This document shows, piece by piece, positions 21,168-31,812 of a stretch of DNA of 64,000 nucleotides. The notes beneath the pieces were generated by a model, which ran no database searches, was not told the DNA's origin, and was given only the letters and a program-made list of their open reading frames with translations. The position numbers and the translations under genes were made by a program. How positions within the stretch are numbered: the first letter of the stretch is position 1; each line of letters starts with the position of its first letter. The DNA comes from Phialocephala subalpina (taxonomy: Eukaryota > Ascomycota > Leotiomycetes > Helotiales > Mollisiaceae): positions 44,740 to 108,739 of the forward strand of contig FJOG01000048.1 of NCBI GenBank assembly GCA_900073065.1. The letters run 5' to 3'.

Positions 21168-22718
21168 ATGTGTAGAACATCATTTACCACTTTCTATGTC
21201 CTATGCGGACATAGCACTATCGACAATAACAAATGCCAGGCTCGAGACTGCATCATCGAAGTCCCTCAACAATCATTCGAACAATTCCGCGTATGTAACC
21301 ACTGCTCTCGCGGCCGCTCAGCTCGTCTCCCCCGCCGACAAAGACTCGCAAACCACCAACAATCTCGTTTAAGAATCGCCCAAGAACAAGAAAAATACGC
21401 TGCTCAACTCCGTCTCCAAGCCGGAACCTTGGCAGAGAATGCTCGCATCTTCGAACTTGAAAGAGAAGAGGAGAGAAGTCTTGCAGAAATCTCCCCAGAC
21501 TCCATGACCATGGTACAATCACATCGAATTCAATTCCTGTACAATGCTTTAGTAGAGAAATCTAGAGATGAGATGGCCATAATGGAGATTCACAGCAGCC
21601 GACCGAGAACCCTCAGACGAGCTTTATTCAATATCCCAGCCTCGCTGATGGAGAATTGGACAATAATACAATTCACTACTCACTCCGAGGTCCTCATGGA
21701 ATACATCAACAATCACTCAGAGCAAATTTCCGAGGAGAACGATGCCATTTTTGAAGCTTGGGAAACACTCTCAGTTCAAGAGCGAAGGGACAGGATGGTG
21801 GATATCACCAGAAGACAGCGACAGTTAAGTCAAGACCTAGCTAACCTCCGTGCCATCGAAACTCTCCGAGACTCACGCCTCGACATCAACACTCTCCCCT
21901 TGTACCGCGCTCGAGCTGCAAAGAAGCATCTACGCGCCAAAGCCATCTCACAACTCCTAGAACCCGTCGAACTAAAAACTCTGCCCAAAGATGAGTTCAG
22001 TCAACGATGTGGAATCTGCATGGAGAGCTTCGGCAACATTAAGGAGGACGAAGAAGCAGAGAAACCCTCTTGCCTCCCCTGCGGCCATGTATACGGGACA
22101 ACCTGTCTCACAACATGGCTCATGGAGAACTCCACTTGTGGATTCTGTCGTCGGAACTTCTGGGAAGAGCTTGGCTCTCATCCACCTCCACCTATTCATC
22201 AATTTGCACTAGTAGAAGAAGGACAATCTGAACACGACCTCGGACTCCCAGACTATGTCGGTGGGGACGGGAGTCTACCTCCTGCACCACATCCTTCCGC
22301 AGCATCCGACGGCGAGGAACTGGAAGATGAAGAGTGGCCAGAACTTGAGAACGAACATATTATCTTCAACTTCCCCCTCTTCGAAGCTATCTTACCTCCT
22401 TTAGCAGATCAAGGTGAATTCATATCTCTAGATTCCGAACCTGATGAGGAACTAGAGCCAGTCCCCCAAGACGAAAACACCTTCATGGTTTGGGGAATGT
22501 CTTCAAGTGAAGACCTAGCTATGGATGAGCAACAGTTCGATTCAGACGAGATGATGAGATTGCTTGATGAGGATCAAGGCATTGAGATGGAAGATCTAGG
22601 TGATTCTCGTCCAATGATCTCTGAGCAGAATGTGCAGGGGAACGAGGTCGATACCTTTTTCGAACAGATTGACTTTGATCGTGAAGGTCTCCCACCTCCT
22701 TGGTTCAGACTTGAATGA
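21168..22718 (+). CDS. RING-finger-like protein
   Basis: A 516-codon frame without internal stops, beginning MCRTSFTTFYVLCGHSTIDN. The N-terminal 50 residues hold several Cys/His (LCGH, KCQARDC, VCNHC) and may bind zinc. Residues about 60-270 are helical and charged. The RING core starts at residue 281: CGIC, then CLPCGHVYGTTCLTTWL and CGFCRRNF. The spacing is that of a RING-H2 domain, but the position between the third-pair His and the following Cys, normally His or Cys, is Gly (CGHVYGTTC), so one ligand seems missing. The C-terminal 170 residues are acidic. RING proteins usually act as E3 ubiquitin ligases; with the substituted ligand that activity is uncertain. A start further upstream by splicing cannot be excluded. 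Confidence 0.8.
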   Translation: MCRTSFTTFYVLCGHSTIDNNKCQARDCIIEVPQQSFEQFRVCNHCSRGRSARLPRRQRLANHQQSRLRIAQEQEKYAAQLRLQAGTLAENARIFELEREEERSLAEISPDSMTMVQSHRIQFLYNALVEKSRDEMAIMEIHSSRPRTLRRALFNIPASLMENWTIIQFTTHSEVLMEYINNHSEQISEENDAIFEAWETLSVQERRDRMVDITRRQRQLSQDLANLRAIETLRDSRLDINTLPLYRARAAKKHLRAKAISQLLEPVELKTLPKDEFSQRCGICMESFGNIKEDEEAEKPSCLPCGHVYGTTCLTTWLMENSTCGFCRRNFWEELGSHPPPPIHQFALVEEGQSEHDLGLPDYVGGDGSLPPAPHPSAASDGEELEDEEWPELENEHIIFNFPLFEAILPPLADQGEFISLDSEPDEELEPVPQDENTFMVWGMSSSEDLAMDEQQFDSDEMMRLLDEDQGIEMEDLGDSRPMISEQNVQGNEVDTFFEQIDFDREGLPPPWFRLE

Positions 22719-23985
22719 GAGGGAAGGTAGGTAAAATACATGAGCTGGTCTTGTGTATCTTTATAGGTAAGCTTATTCTTCAACTGTCAAATGGCGTCTG
22801 AGGAAATGATTAAACGAGGAATGAAAATTCCATTCCATAACAAAATTGATACCGACTTCCCTAAGTTTGTGACGTGACAAAAGAAAAACATCGTGATCCG
22901 TGAAATTATTTACAACTAATCCTTTATAGTAATTGCACTCAGTTCTCAGCAAGAAGACTGTGTTGATTGAGCCTGAAGTTGTCCAATCCTCGAGCTCTCG
23001 AAGGAGTTCAATACCCGACCTACGATCTGGACAGAGGAAATAAGCATAAAAATCAGTGCATGTATTCGCATGCTTCGAAGTAATTGGACTTACATGAAAA
23101 CCTGCTCATACCATGAATAATGATCGACAGCTCCTGCCAACATTTTGCTCAGGGGCTCGGCAGCCTCGATTTCTTAGCCGAACTTCTAACCGAGTTAGCC
23201 GAGCCGAATCCGAGTACGAAGCCGACGGATGTATGCCGATAGGGATGCTGTCTTGGCACTCCCCCCTTTTCTCCCGATCTCTCATCGACGAAGATTTTGG
23301 AGAGGTGTTTAACAAGGACTAATCTCGCGATCACAATAAATGTTTCAAGTTTTTTTTGGAGAAGAGAATGATATGTTCCATTTTCTCTCCGAATGCCGCT
23401 GCTCTGTTTGCCCAATGTTCCCAAAATTTCTATCAGCGCCGCATTGTATTACAAAAATGTATTATTAAATGACGACCATGTATCGTAAAGTCACAGGATT
23501 GTAAGAAGTCAAAGTACATGAAGCATCAACTAGTGTCCCTTTGTACGCTATGCTCAAATGTGTGTGTCCATCATCGAATGCGACGGTAGAAAAGCAAAAA
23601 ACCAAGTTCAAGCTCGCAAAAGCAGTCGTCATGCTACACGTTACAGAAAAACCCTGTAACATGGATATCTCTCGCTTTCGCTGGTAAATGTACTCAAATT
23701 ACGCTGTCATAGCCCGTGGGAAAATGTGGTGTTAAAGTCGCAGGTCGGAAAAAGATAGGATATATTTCGAGAAAGTCGTGCCTCGTGAGTGCATGATCGT
23801 CCACTGGGAAGAGAAAAGGCTCGTAGAATGAATGAATGGTGGTCGGTGTTGAATCGAAAACTGGTTAATTGGTGGCAGGAATCTGAAGGGTTGGGAAATA
23901 GTAGTGAAGGTGGATGCTGATCGATCAAATCTACTCGGAAGTTAGCATGTCTTTCCCCATGCTTCAGCTCCGTGATATCTCGTAC
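22719..23985. other. Intergenic
   Basis: No supported gene. Short overlapping frames on both strands at 23106-23424 and 23465-23928 lack motifs and splice support. No repeat structure was noticed. Confidence 0.45.
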
Positions 23986-24354
23986 CTAGGCAATATTGAC
24001 AACGCGAGATGTTTTCACCGTGTATTTGTAAACCTTCTTGCCGCAACGGAGCGCCAGGGTCTCGGCAGGATACAATGCTATCTTGGAGCCGTTCCACATA
24101 TTCAAAACAACGCGGGTAATCGATCGTGCGGGCTTGAGAGTGGACTTGAGCATTTTGCGACCGGCGTTGGACTTCGAGTGCGGCAGCAGGGTCTTCGAGG
24201 GTCTCGACTCCGCCTTAGGGAGAGGAGAACGAAGTCGCTTGTTTCCTGCTGAAGCGAAGCTTGCATCCTTTCGTATCTGCTCCACCAGAAGATCTGCGAG
24301 TGCCTTTGCGGGATCTTGAGGATCGTGCCATGGTTGTGTCGGTCTACGAATGAC
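23986..24354 (-). CDS. Possible small basic protein, partial
   Basis: A minus-strand frame behind a plausible acceptor (CACTAG, ending at 24355) reads VIRRPTQPWHDPQDPAKALA, DLLVEQIRKDASFASAGNKR and, near the end, SITRVVLNMWNGSKIALYPA before stopping at 23986. It is Lys/Arg-rich with a helical start. No start codon lies in the exon, so a first exon would be needed upstream. I do not recognise it and it may be a relic. Confidence 0.3.
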   Translation of the reverse strand, partial: VIRRPTQPWHDPQDPAKALADLLVEQIRKDASFASAGNKRLRSPLPKAESRPSKTLLPHSKSNAGRKMLKSTLKPARSITRVVLNMWNGSKIALYPAETLALRCGKKVYKYTVKTSRVVNIA

Positions 24355-24913
24355 CTAGTGATTGCTTGTATTTGACGTAGTGTTGGGTAGACGATGTTGT
24401 TTTTGTCGAGAAAGCCAGTCAAAAAAAGGATGACAAGAGCGAAATCACTTCTGGATCCCGAATTACCGAGTGTCGTGTGATATGCTCGTGCTTTGGAAGT
24501 TGTTACGATGAAAATTTTGAAGTTCTAGTGTGTCAAGCAGTTACAGTAACATCACAGCAAAAAGCGGACCAGTATGGAAAGGGTATCGCTCCCGTCGACG
24601 ACCGCATCATGACCCTCTGCGTGTTTAGCTGTGTTGAGAACAGGAACATCAACGGGGAAGGTGGCGTAATAGTATAGAGAGGGAAAGTAATATTCGCTGG
24701 GACCTGCTAATAAGCCACGTTGGAATGGTCTTGATCTGGAAGGAGCGATGGGTATCAAAATCTTTCCACGCTGCACCAAGAATGCCAATGCTATCTCATG
24801 GCATTATCCATGAGGCCGCGTGATCCACGCATAGCACCGTGATGAACCGTACAGCAGCCAGTCTCGAAGTCAACCTCGTCAATAGATCATCTAGTCACTC
24901 CTTCAACTTCCCC
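24355..24913. other. Intergenic
   Basis: No supported gene; the short frames on both strands look random. Confidence 0.4.
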
Positions 24914-25605
24914 TACATCAAACCTCTTCCATCTCTCCCCCTATCATCCTTCTCTCGCAAGATGCCACACTTCATGTTCTGACAAAGATTCCTTAGGCTA
25001 TCGTCTCGGTCCCTCCATCTAAAGGATGACTTGAAGTCGCACATGTTGCACTTCGCTCTAACTTTACTCTTCGCAGTTTGAGATGGCCCCATCCATGTAC
25101 CTGGCGACTGGAGCAATTGTTTCTGACCCTTTGGGGCTGGAATATCCACCGCTCTGTCCGATTTATTCTAGCCGTGCATGTAGTACCATCCGCCAAACTT
25201 TTGTCTTGGGTCGAGGGGAACGTATCCGAAGAGTAGGTTCGAAACTCCGAGGAGGGGCTTTACAGAAAGGTTAGGAGCTGCTCTCTCTTGATCTTGCCTA
25301 GATTCTCCCAATTCAACCATAATTGATGTACCAGATGCTGTTTGGGAGGCCTACCAAGTGGAAGTCGAAAGACGACAGTGCTCGTGCTTGCTGCGTGAAT
25401 ATGTATAGTATAGGCGTCGTGTTCATTCGCGCTCAGAGTATGGATCATTTGCACTATTCCATTGAGAACCTCGACTGCCTCTCTATACACTTGCAACGGG
25501 TCAGATTAGCCAAGAAAAGAAAAGAGATAGAGAAAAGGGTTCTTACCCCACGCATTCTGCAATCCTTGAGAACTGCGAAATCCACTCCTTAAAGAAATTC
25601 GCATT
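24914..25605 (-). pseudogene. Cys-rich W-R-N family, copy C (broken)
   Basis: The gene layout of the intact copy at 41174-41855 can be followed here on the minus strand. Exon 1 starts at ATG 25605 and ends GLQNAWG before GTAAG (the intact copy has RLKNAWG before GTAAG). Exon 2 carries AYTIHIHAASTSTVVFRL (intact: LYTMMLEPGSTSVKVFRT). The next intron has a CCTAACC branch site. Exon 3 carries FGYVPLDPRQKFGGWYYMHG, then an in-frame TAG, then CNMC, FKSSFRWRDRDDS and CQNMKCG. The phase from exon 2 to exon 3 does not fit, so there is a frameshift besides the TAG. It is clearly a dead paralogue. The CX2C and CX4C pairs suggest a zinc-binding module; function is unknown. Confidence 0.65.
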
Positions 25606-26524
25606 TTGCTTGCAGGCAGAGGACTTCTCGATCCGTAATGATGGGCGCTGCACTTGATTGTTCTGCAATGACTGTGTCTTCGCACAATGGCCTGAAGGTA
25701 GGCTGTTTCCTTAATAATTCCAAACGCAGTAAGAGATCGTGGTTCGGTTGGACTTTCGCTAGAGGTTTCGAGGGGCTTGATGGCTACCAGTGTGGAGAGG
25801 CTGAACTTGTTGTATAATGAAGTTTGAAGAAGTATAAGAGAGGTATATCTATCTAAACATTACAGGGATAGAAGATGTCCTAATTAATGGTCCAAGTAAC
25901 GTCTTCGGTTGCCTTACCGAATGCCTCTTCGGCGTTCGTGCTTGCTGTTTAAGCCTTATATGACTGCGTCCCTGTACCGATCTCTTCGTTCCCATTGTCC
26001 GTCCTGAGCCCTGCCGAATACGTTTAATCCTCAAGATGACATCTTCTCAAACTTTGTGGGTGCTAAAACGACCTCCATATTTTGTAACAAATTCACAGCC
26101 TAAAGTTACTACCAAGAGAACCTTTTCACCAAGGCTATTGCATATATGACGAAACTTGGTATTTTTTCCAAAGACCAGATTTTACAAGTTTGATACAGAA
26201 GGCGTCCACGAGTGCCGGATTTCCTCCAAATTGACTTAAGCTATATAGGTATGCCATAAGAGAACCGAGGATCGGGCTAGAAACGAAGGTATAACGTCCA
26301 TCCCTGCGTGGCGAAAAACCCACCGTGCCGAGAAAAGTGATAGGTACTTTGACTTTATACATCTCAAACTCTATATATATAACGATATCTCTAACTTATT
26401 TAGTTTGCCGTTATTCTTTAGCAGCTTCTCTATAATAATTCAGTTCATAGTAAGATAAATACGACGGTTGCGATAATACTATCGATCGTCCTATCTATAG
26501 AGTCGAAAGCCATTTTAGCTATTA
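25606..26524. other. Intergenic, flank of TIR element
   Basis: No supported gene. The minus-strand frame at 26135-26362 has no recognisable features. From about 26370 the base composition becomes AT-rich toward the transposon end at 26525, which follows a TA dinucleotide. Confidence 0.4.
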
Positions 26525-28330
26525 AGTCGGGCCCCCCAAATATTGGCCACCCCTTATTATTAGCCACCTCGCTTAATTCACCACCACTTACTTCCAACTT
26601 TAATAACTTTTTTATTTCTCAATTGTTATATGAAATAAAGTAGAGGCAATACTAATAAGGCCATTAGAATCTAATGGTATATTTAGGTAGTCTTTAGCCT
26701 TTACTTATACTCTATAAATAGCCTCGATATCCGCAAACTTGGAATTTGGATTAGTAACTACTTTCTGCCACTTTTTAGGCTCAAGTTGTAATACTTTAGC
26801 CTCAAGTTACTTAATTCGACGCTCGTACTATGCAATAATAAAGTCTTTATCATTTAAACTTTTGGCTATTTTCCTAAAGAGTATTCTAGTAATTACAAAG
26901 TTAACCATTTTAAGTCTCGTGATTTATTTAGTTTATTTTCGGATATTTTGATTCTTTTGAGAAGTCTTAAAAGCAACTAATAATATATTTTAGCTTTATT
27001 TAAATACTAAATCTTTTATTAAAATTTCTAAAGTTTTCTCGATTATTTTATTATTATTCTCAAGTAATAAATAGTTTATAAAAGATTTCAATAATTTAAT
27101 CGATTATAATTCTAAAGTTAATTAACTTATTTTATAATTTGTAATTATTAAAGTATTTATTTGAGCTAGCTTATAATAATTCAAAAAGTTTCGCTTATTA
27201 AAAAAAAGTTAAATCGTTTAAAAGAGCTAAAGTATTAAACCGTTTTCGGTAAATATACTTTAAAGAAAAGAATATAAATAAATCTAAAAGTTAGAATATA
27301 TATGAAATATATAAAAATAAGAATAATAAATAAATATTATTCGAATTATATACTTATATAAACTTTAATATTTTATGATTTTTATAGTTATTTAAAATAA
27401 ATAAATAAGACTTCTTAGGATTATATAATATTATATAGAATATAAAAATTATTTGCAATTATTTAAGAGTAATAATATTAGTAATTTACTTATTATCGAT
27501 TATAATAAACTTTTAATTTTATAAAAAATTATTATTATTAGATTGATTTACCTTTAAATATAATAAGTAAATATAAGGATTTCCCGGTTATTAAAATATA
27601 TTCGATAAATAAAATTTAAACTTTAGATTTGAGTTATTTCTTTTAAATAAAATAGTTTTAAATATTTTTTATTATTAATTTATTTTCTTTTTGGCTTTTT
27701 ATAATCTTTACTTTGTTTATATTTTAATGGCCTTAATAATTAGAATTTCTAATTTTTGAAATTAAGCTTTAAGAATATTAAAAGTAATATTATTAATATA
27801 TATATAAAATTAATTTTAAATTGCTTTTTAGTTTTAAAAATAAGATTCCAACGAGAAAATTAGCTATTTAATGTTTTTTTAGTAGTAAAATATTATATCA
27901 AGTAATTAAAATCCGTTTAATAAAAGCTCGGATTTATATATATATTAGACTTTGGCCTAAGGCTTTTTGAATTAATATTTAATTTATAAGATATTATTTT
28001 TGAATTGGGGCAAGCCTTTGTAAGTATATATAAGATTCTAATCGAGGGACACGGCTTAAAATCCTTTACTAAAGAGTACTTCGTAGTATATTCCAATCGA
28101 GACTAATTTTGCGTATAGGCTTGCCATTAGCTATATCTTTAAATGTATATTGGATATTATCTTCGGTATATAAAGAGTTTATAATCGCGTTTAGCTATTT
28201 ATAAAGTTTAAAGAAATTTTATTAAAAAATAATTAAAATATTTAATTCTAAAGTAAGTGGATAGGAAGTGGCGGTGTATTAAGCGAGGTGGCTAACAATA
28301 GGGGGTGGCCAATATCTGGGGGGCTCGACT
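26525..28330. mobile_element. TIR transposon (Tc1/mariner type, Fot1/pogo size), interior destroyed
   Basis: Terminal inverted repeats of about 62 bases bound an 1806 bp unit. The left end starts AGTCGGGCCCCCC and the reverse complement of the right end starts AGTCGAGCCCCCC; both go on with ATATTGGCCACCCC and TTAGCCACCTCGCTTAAT, with 6-7 mismatches, mostly transitions. A TA dinucleotide flanks each side (26523-26524 and 28331-28332), as for Tc1/mariner insertions. The length fits fungal Fot1/pogo-like elements. The interior is extremely AT-rich and has no usable transposase frame, which fits heavy RIP. The element is inactive by itself. Confidence 0.88.
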
Positions 28331-28929
28331 TACCCCTGGTCTATTATAATTATCGGCTTGTCTCCAAGTTTCGGGGCTATAGTACCCAGGTACAATTAAG
28401 AAAGAATAAGAATCTAAAATATAGAGACACAGAGCACAAGGAAACCTGCGTGCTGAGTTTATCCAGACAAATTGGTAGGCACCACACGCTAAGCGAACTT
28501 ACCTTGCTTATATAAATGTCGTATTAGTAGCCACGCTAGTCGTATTATATTTTACATAATACAAAATTGATATAAAGCGTGGCGTTCGTTTAGAAATTCC
28601 ATGAGCCTAGTTCATTCAACTTACCCCTCAGCGACAAGAACAATTCATTGCCTAATTGAGCGTACATTTCGAATATCCTATGCCAATCATGACTTCCAGA
28701 ACTCCTGTGGTGAGCCCGCAGGCCTTGCGCGCTTACAGCGACATATTACGACACAGAGACGATGTCATTTCTGCGAGGCAGCCGCTCAGCTGTCGCTCAG
28801 GCTGAGGGCGCCAGCCTCAACCAGACGTCTTCTCCAAAATCTTTCACCTCACTTCGCATCTATGCCAACTCAACGGCTAAATAACCACCGAGAACCCTCT
28901 CTCTTGCGGTCCTGGAACCTAGTCCAATA
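28331..28929. other. Intergenic upstream of HET-NACHT relic
   Basis: No supported gene. The plus-strand frame at 28601-28930 lies in the upstream region of the HET-NACHT pseudogene and has no conserved motif. Confidence 0.4.
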
Positions 28930-30110
28930 ATACGCCTGCTACAGTATAATGACGATCGCGATTTCACCCTGACGGAGTTCGTCGATAATTTTCCCGTACA
29001 TGCTATACTCTCGCACACATTAGGATCGGAGGAGGTCACCTTCAGAGACATGGTGGATGGGAATGAAACGAATAAGACTGGCTTTAACAAGATCAGATTC
29101 TGCAGAGAACAAGCCAGACAAGCCAGACGCGATGGCTTGCCGTACTTTTGGGTTCACATATGCTGTATCGACAAATCGAGTAGTGCTGAGCTCACAGAAG
29201 CCATTAACTCTATGTTTTGCTGGTGTCGGAATGCGGTCAAATGCTATGTCTATCTCTCAGATGTGTCGATAAAGAAGCGGAAAGCAAGTGATTCATTTAC
29301 CAAGTATACTTGAGAACCAGCATTTCGGTCAAGTAAATGGTTTACACGAGGCTGGACCCTTTAAGAGCTATTGCTCCGACATTAGTTGAGTTCTTCTCTA
29401 AGGACTAGGAGCCTTTCGGCGACAAGAAATCACTAGAGCGACATATCTGCGAGGTAACAAGAATTCCCAGCAAAGCTCTCCAAGGAAGTCCTTTAGACGA
29501 GTTCACCGCAACTGAACGAATGTCATGGGCAGAAAATCGTCAGACTAGTCGCAAAGAAGACTAGGCATACTCGCTACTCGGCATTTTCGATGTTTATATG
29601 CCATTTAGTTACGGCGACGGGAAAGAACATGCGTTCAAACCACTCCGGGAGGTGACAAATAAGTATTCAAAAGGTAAGCAGACAATTTCAGATAAAATTT
29701 GTCTCTCTATAGATGCTAAGTGCTAAACAGCAAGCCAGGTCTCGATTTGGATTTAATTCATCCTTTCCTGTATACTGTTAAAGCACTATTCAATTCATTT
29801 GCAAAGCAAAATTCGTCTACTTACCTCCCGAACACCCGAGTTGGCTTTCTTAAGGAAATATATAATTGGGCTGATAGCGAAGATGAGCGGTGTCTTTTCT
29901 GGCTAAATGGCTTAGCTGGCACTGGGAAATCGACAATTGCTCGGATCGTCGCGCGTAGATACTTTGAACAAAAGCGCCTCGGTGCCAAGAGGCGGGGGAG
30001 ACGTAGGCGATGCAAGTTCTTCACAAGTATTGCCGTGCAGCTTGCGTATAACGCGCCACTTCGCGATGATAAACAGAACAGCAGCCCTATCTTCTACTCC
30101 AGAGTTACTC
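28930..30110 (+). pseudogene. HET-NACHT (NLR-like) gene, broken
   Basis: The start reads IRLLQYNDDRDFTLTEFVDN, where family members begin MRLLQ; the ATG is ATA at 28930-28932. HET blocks follow: HAILSHTLGSEEVTFRDMVD, GFNKIRFCREQARQARRDGL, FWVHICCIDKSSSAELTEAI and YVYLSDVS. A TGA at 29311 replaces the usual Trp before EPAFRSSKWFTRGWTL, more stops and a shift follow, and then AYSLLGIFDVYMPFSYGDGK. A likely intron (GTAAGC to CTATAG at about 29673-29711) leads to FLKEIYNWADSEDERCLFWL and the Walker A motif GLAGTGKSTIARIV. The NACHT part ends after a shift near 29990 and no WD or ankyrin repeats remain. Intact relatives (HET-E/HET-D type) sense non-self and trigger cell death. This copy is dead and truncated. 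Confidence 0.85.
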
Positions 30111-30292
30111 ATCGCAACGCCTCATGGCGCTACAAGCTTCAATCAAGGAAATTACACCGCCTAGGAAGTATCATCAACGGTCCGCTAACACCACCACTTA
30201 CCGGTACAAAACCTGCAGCGCGTGCCGCAAGGATCCTTCGAGTCTTTGGGGGCTGCCAGAACGGCGCCCCTCCAAGGTCTCCTTGGACAGCC

Positions 30293-31375
30293 TGTAAGCT
30301 CAACAGCGAGGAGTACGAGGAATTGCTGGATCAGCTAAAGCACGACGAGCTACTTGGGGGATTTGTTTCAGACAAATTTCGGTAGTCATGAATTAGGACC
30401 AGTGTTGCTGGCAGCATGTTAATTTAGTATCTAGATACGATTACGATCCCATCTAGAGCAAATCTATTCTTCGAATGCCCACAATATTACACGATACCTT
30501 TATTTCCAGACTCGTGACGGAGATAGAGAAGACGTTGGAGTGTCTCGCCGATAAAGAAATCGAAGCGCGGCCTTTTATTGAAGGTATCAAACCTGTGAGC
30601 GGCGTATTGACTTTCCCGATTGGTGATGACGACCAGCAGCAAAACATCAGACATGAGACATGAGACTGATATTAAGTTTCAATATAAGGATGCCGCGTGG
30701 CCTGGTGTTGTAATCGAAGTGGCACATTCACAGGAAAGGAAATCCTTGGTCGGTCTTGCAGACAACCATATACTTGGATCATACAGTGGCATTGGTGTTG
30801 TGGTTGGTTTGGATTTGGATCACAAGAAGTCGAAAGAAGCTTCGATTTCTGTCTGGCGATTGAAGAACTCTGTGAATGATGATGGAGAGGTTGAGGGGAA
30901 AGTCGAGCAAGTGGTTGACAACCAGGTAACCTGCCCCTCAACACGTAGCGAGGACTCTACTGATACAGAACAGCTTTTCAGAGACGCCGAAGGCAACGAC
31001 CTCCTTTCCCCCTCCTCCGGCCTTAAGCTATCTCTCAAAGACTTTGCTATCGAAGAAATAATACATGGCGTTCCTGACTTACCTATCGTGATCGATTCTA
31101 AACCCTGGTATAAGTTGCTAGGTGAAGCAGAGAACTGGGACAATAAAACAATGACGATGCAAGGAGCCAAACCTCCACGATTCAAGAGGAAGTGGCGTCC
31201 GCAGACGCCACCTGAGCAACCTATATTTTCGGACGAGGAGAAGTTCGTGGAAGTGGAACGGCGGGTGAGGAGGAATTCGGAGAAGCTGGATATACCTTAT
31301 AATGAGGAGGGAGTATTTGCGGAGGATAGCAGCCAGAACTCGATCAGCATTCTGCTTTCTGTCCTTCGGTGGTAA
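30293..31375 (+). pseudogene. PD-(D/E)XK nuclease-like (Uma2-like) fungal protein, broken
   Basis: Exon 1 reads KLNSEEYEELLDQLKHDELL and GGFVSDKFR, then a 53 bp intron (30382-30434). The next exon has YDYDPI, an in-frame TAG at 30454, then LRMPTILHDTFISRLVTEIE. A tandem copy of the 7-mer ACATGAG at 30651-30664 shifts the frame; removing one copy in thought restores continuity with DIKFQYKDAAWPGVVIEVAH and GLADNHILGSYSGIGVVVGL. The WPGVVIEV block followed by a conserved SQ..K stretch resembles the core of PD-(D/E)XK/Uma2-type folds seen in an expanded fungal family; the assignment is from memory. The C-terminal half is open to TAA 31373-31375. One stop plus one frameshift make it inactive as read. 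The N-terminus upstream of 30293 is uncertain. Confidence 0.65.
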
Positions 31376-31812
31376 ATCTTCGGCGTTGCTGTAACCCTGG
31401 CCGGTGCCCCGGACGAAGCCCTGTCGTCGAAGCCTTGTCGTCAAGCCCTGTCGTCAAGCCCTGTCGTTGAGGCTGTTAGCCCGGTCGTGCACAGACATAA
31501 ATTCCCCCACCAGGAAGGTACATAGGAATGTGGCTCGTTCGGCCATCATTCGTGCAAGAATCGTGTGTAAATGACGTAACTGTTGGGCAGTAAAGGAGTG
31601 CTTCATTTATAATCTGCAAGGGTGGAAGAGTCATCGTTTTCGAACAGATTGTGTTTTGAAGAGTATTTAATCCTTGCCGTTGCCCAACAGGTTTGGGTGC
31701 AGCATCTACTACCTTTAGAGAATTATCAATGCATTTCTAAATAATCTCGGCGAACAAAACACTTTACTTGCCCATCTCAATTAGATGCCAGCCATACCAT
31801 AAATATTTCGAA
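31376..31812. other. Intergenic with short GTCGTC repeats
   Basis: No gene. At 31415-31470 the unit CCCTGTCGTC(A/G)AG is repeated about four times in tandem. The rest is the upstream region of the S33 peptidase-like gene. Confidence 0.5.

Noticed and set aside
25222..25260. tRNA-like GGTTCGAAACTCC word
   Set aside because: It lies in exon 3 of the dead Cys-rich gene and no cloverleaf can be built around it.
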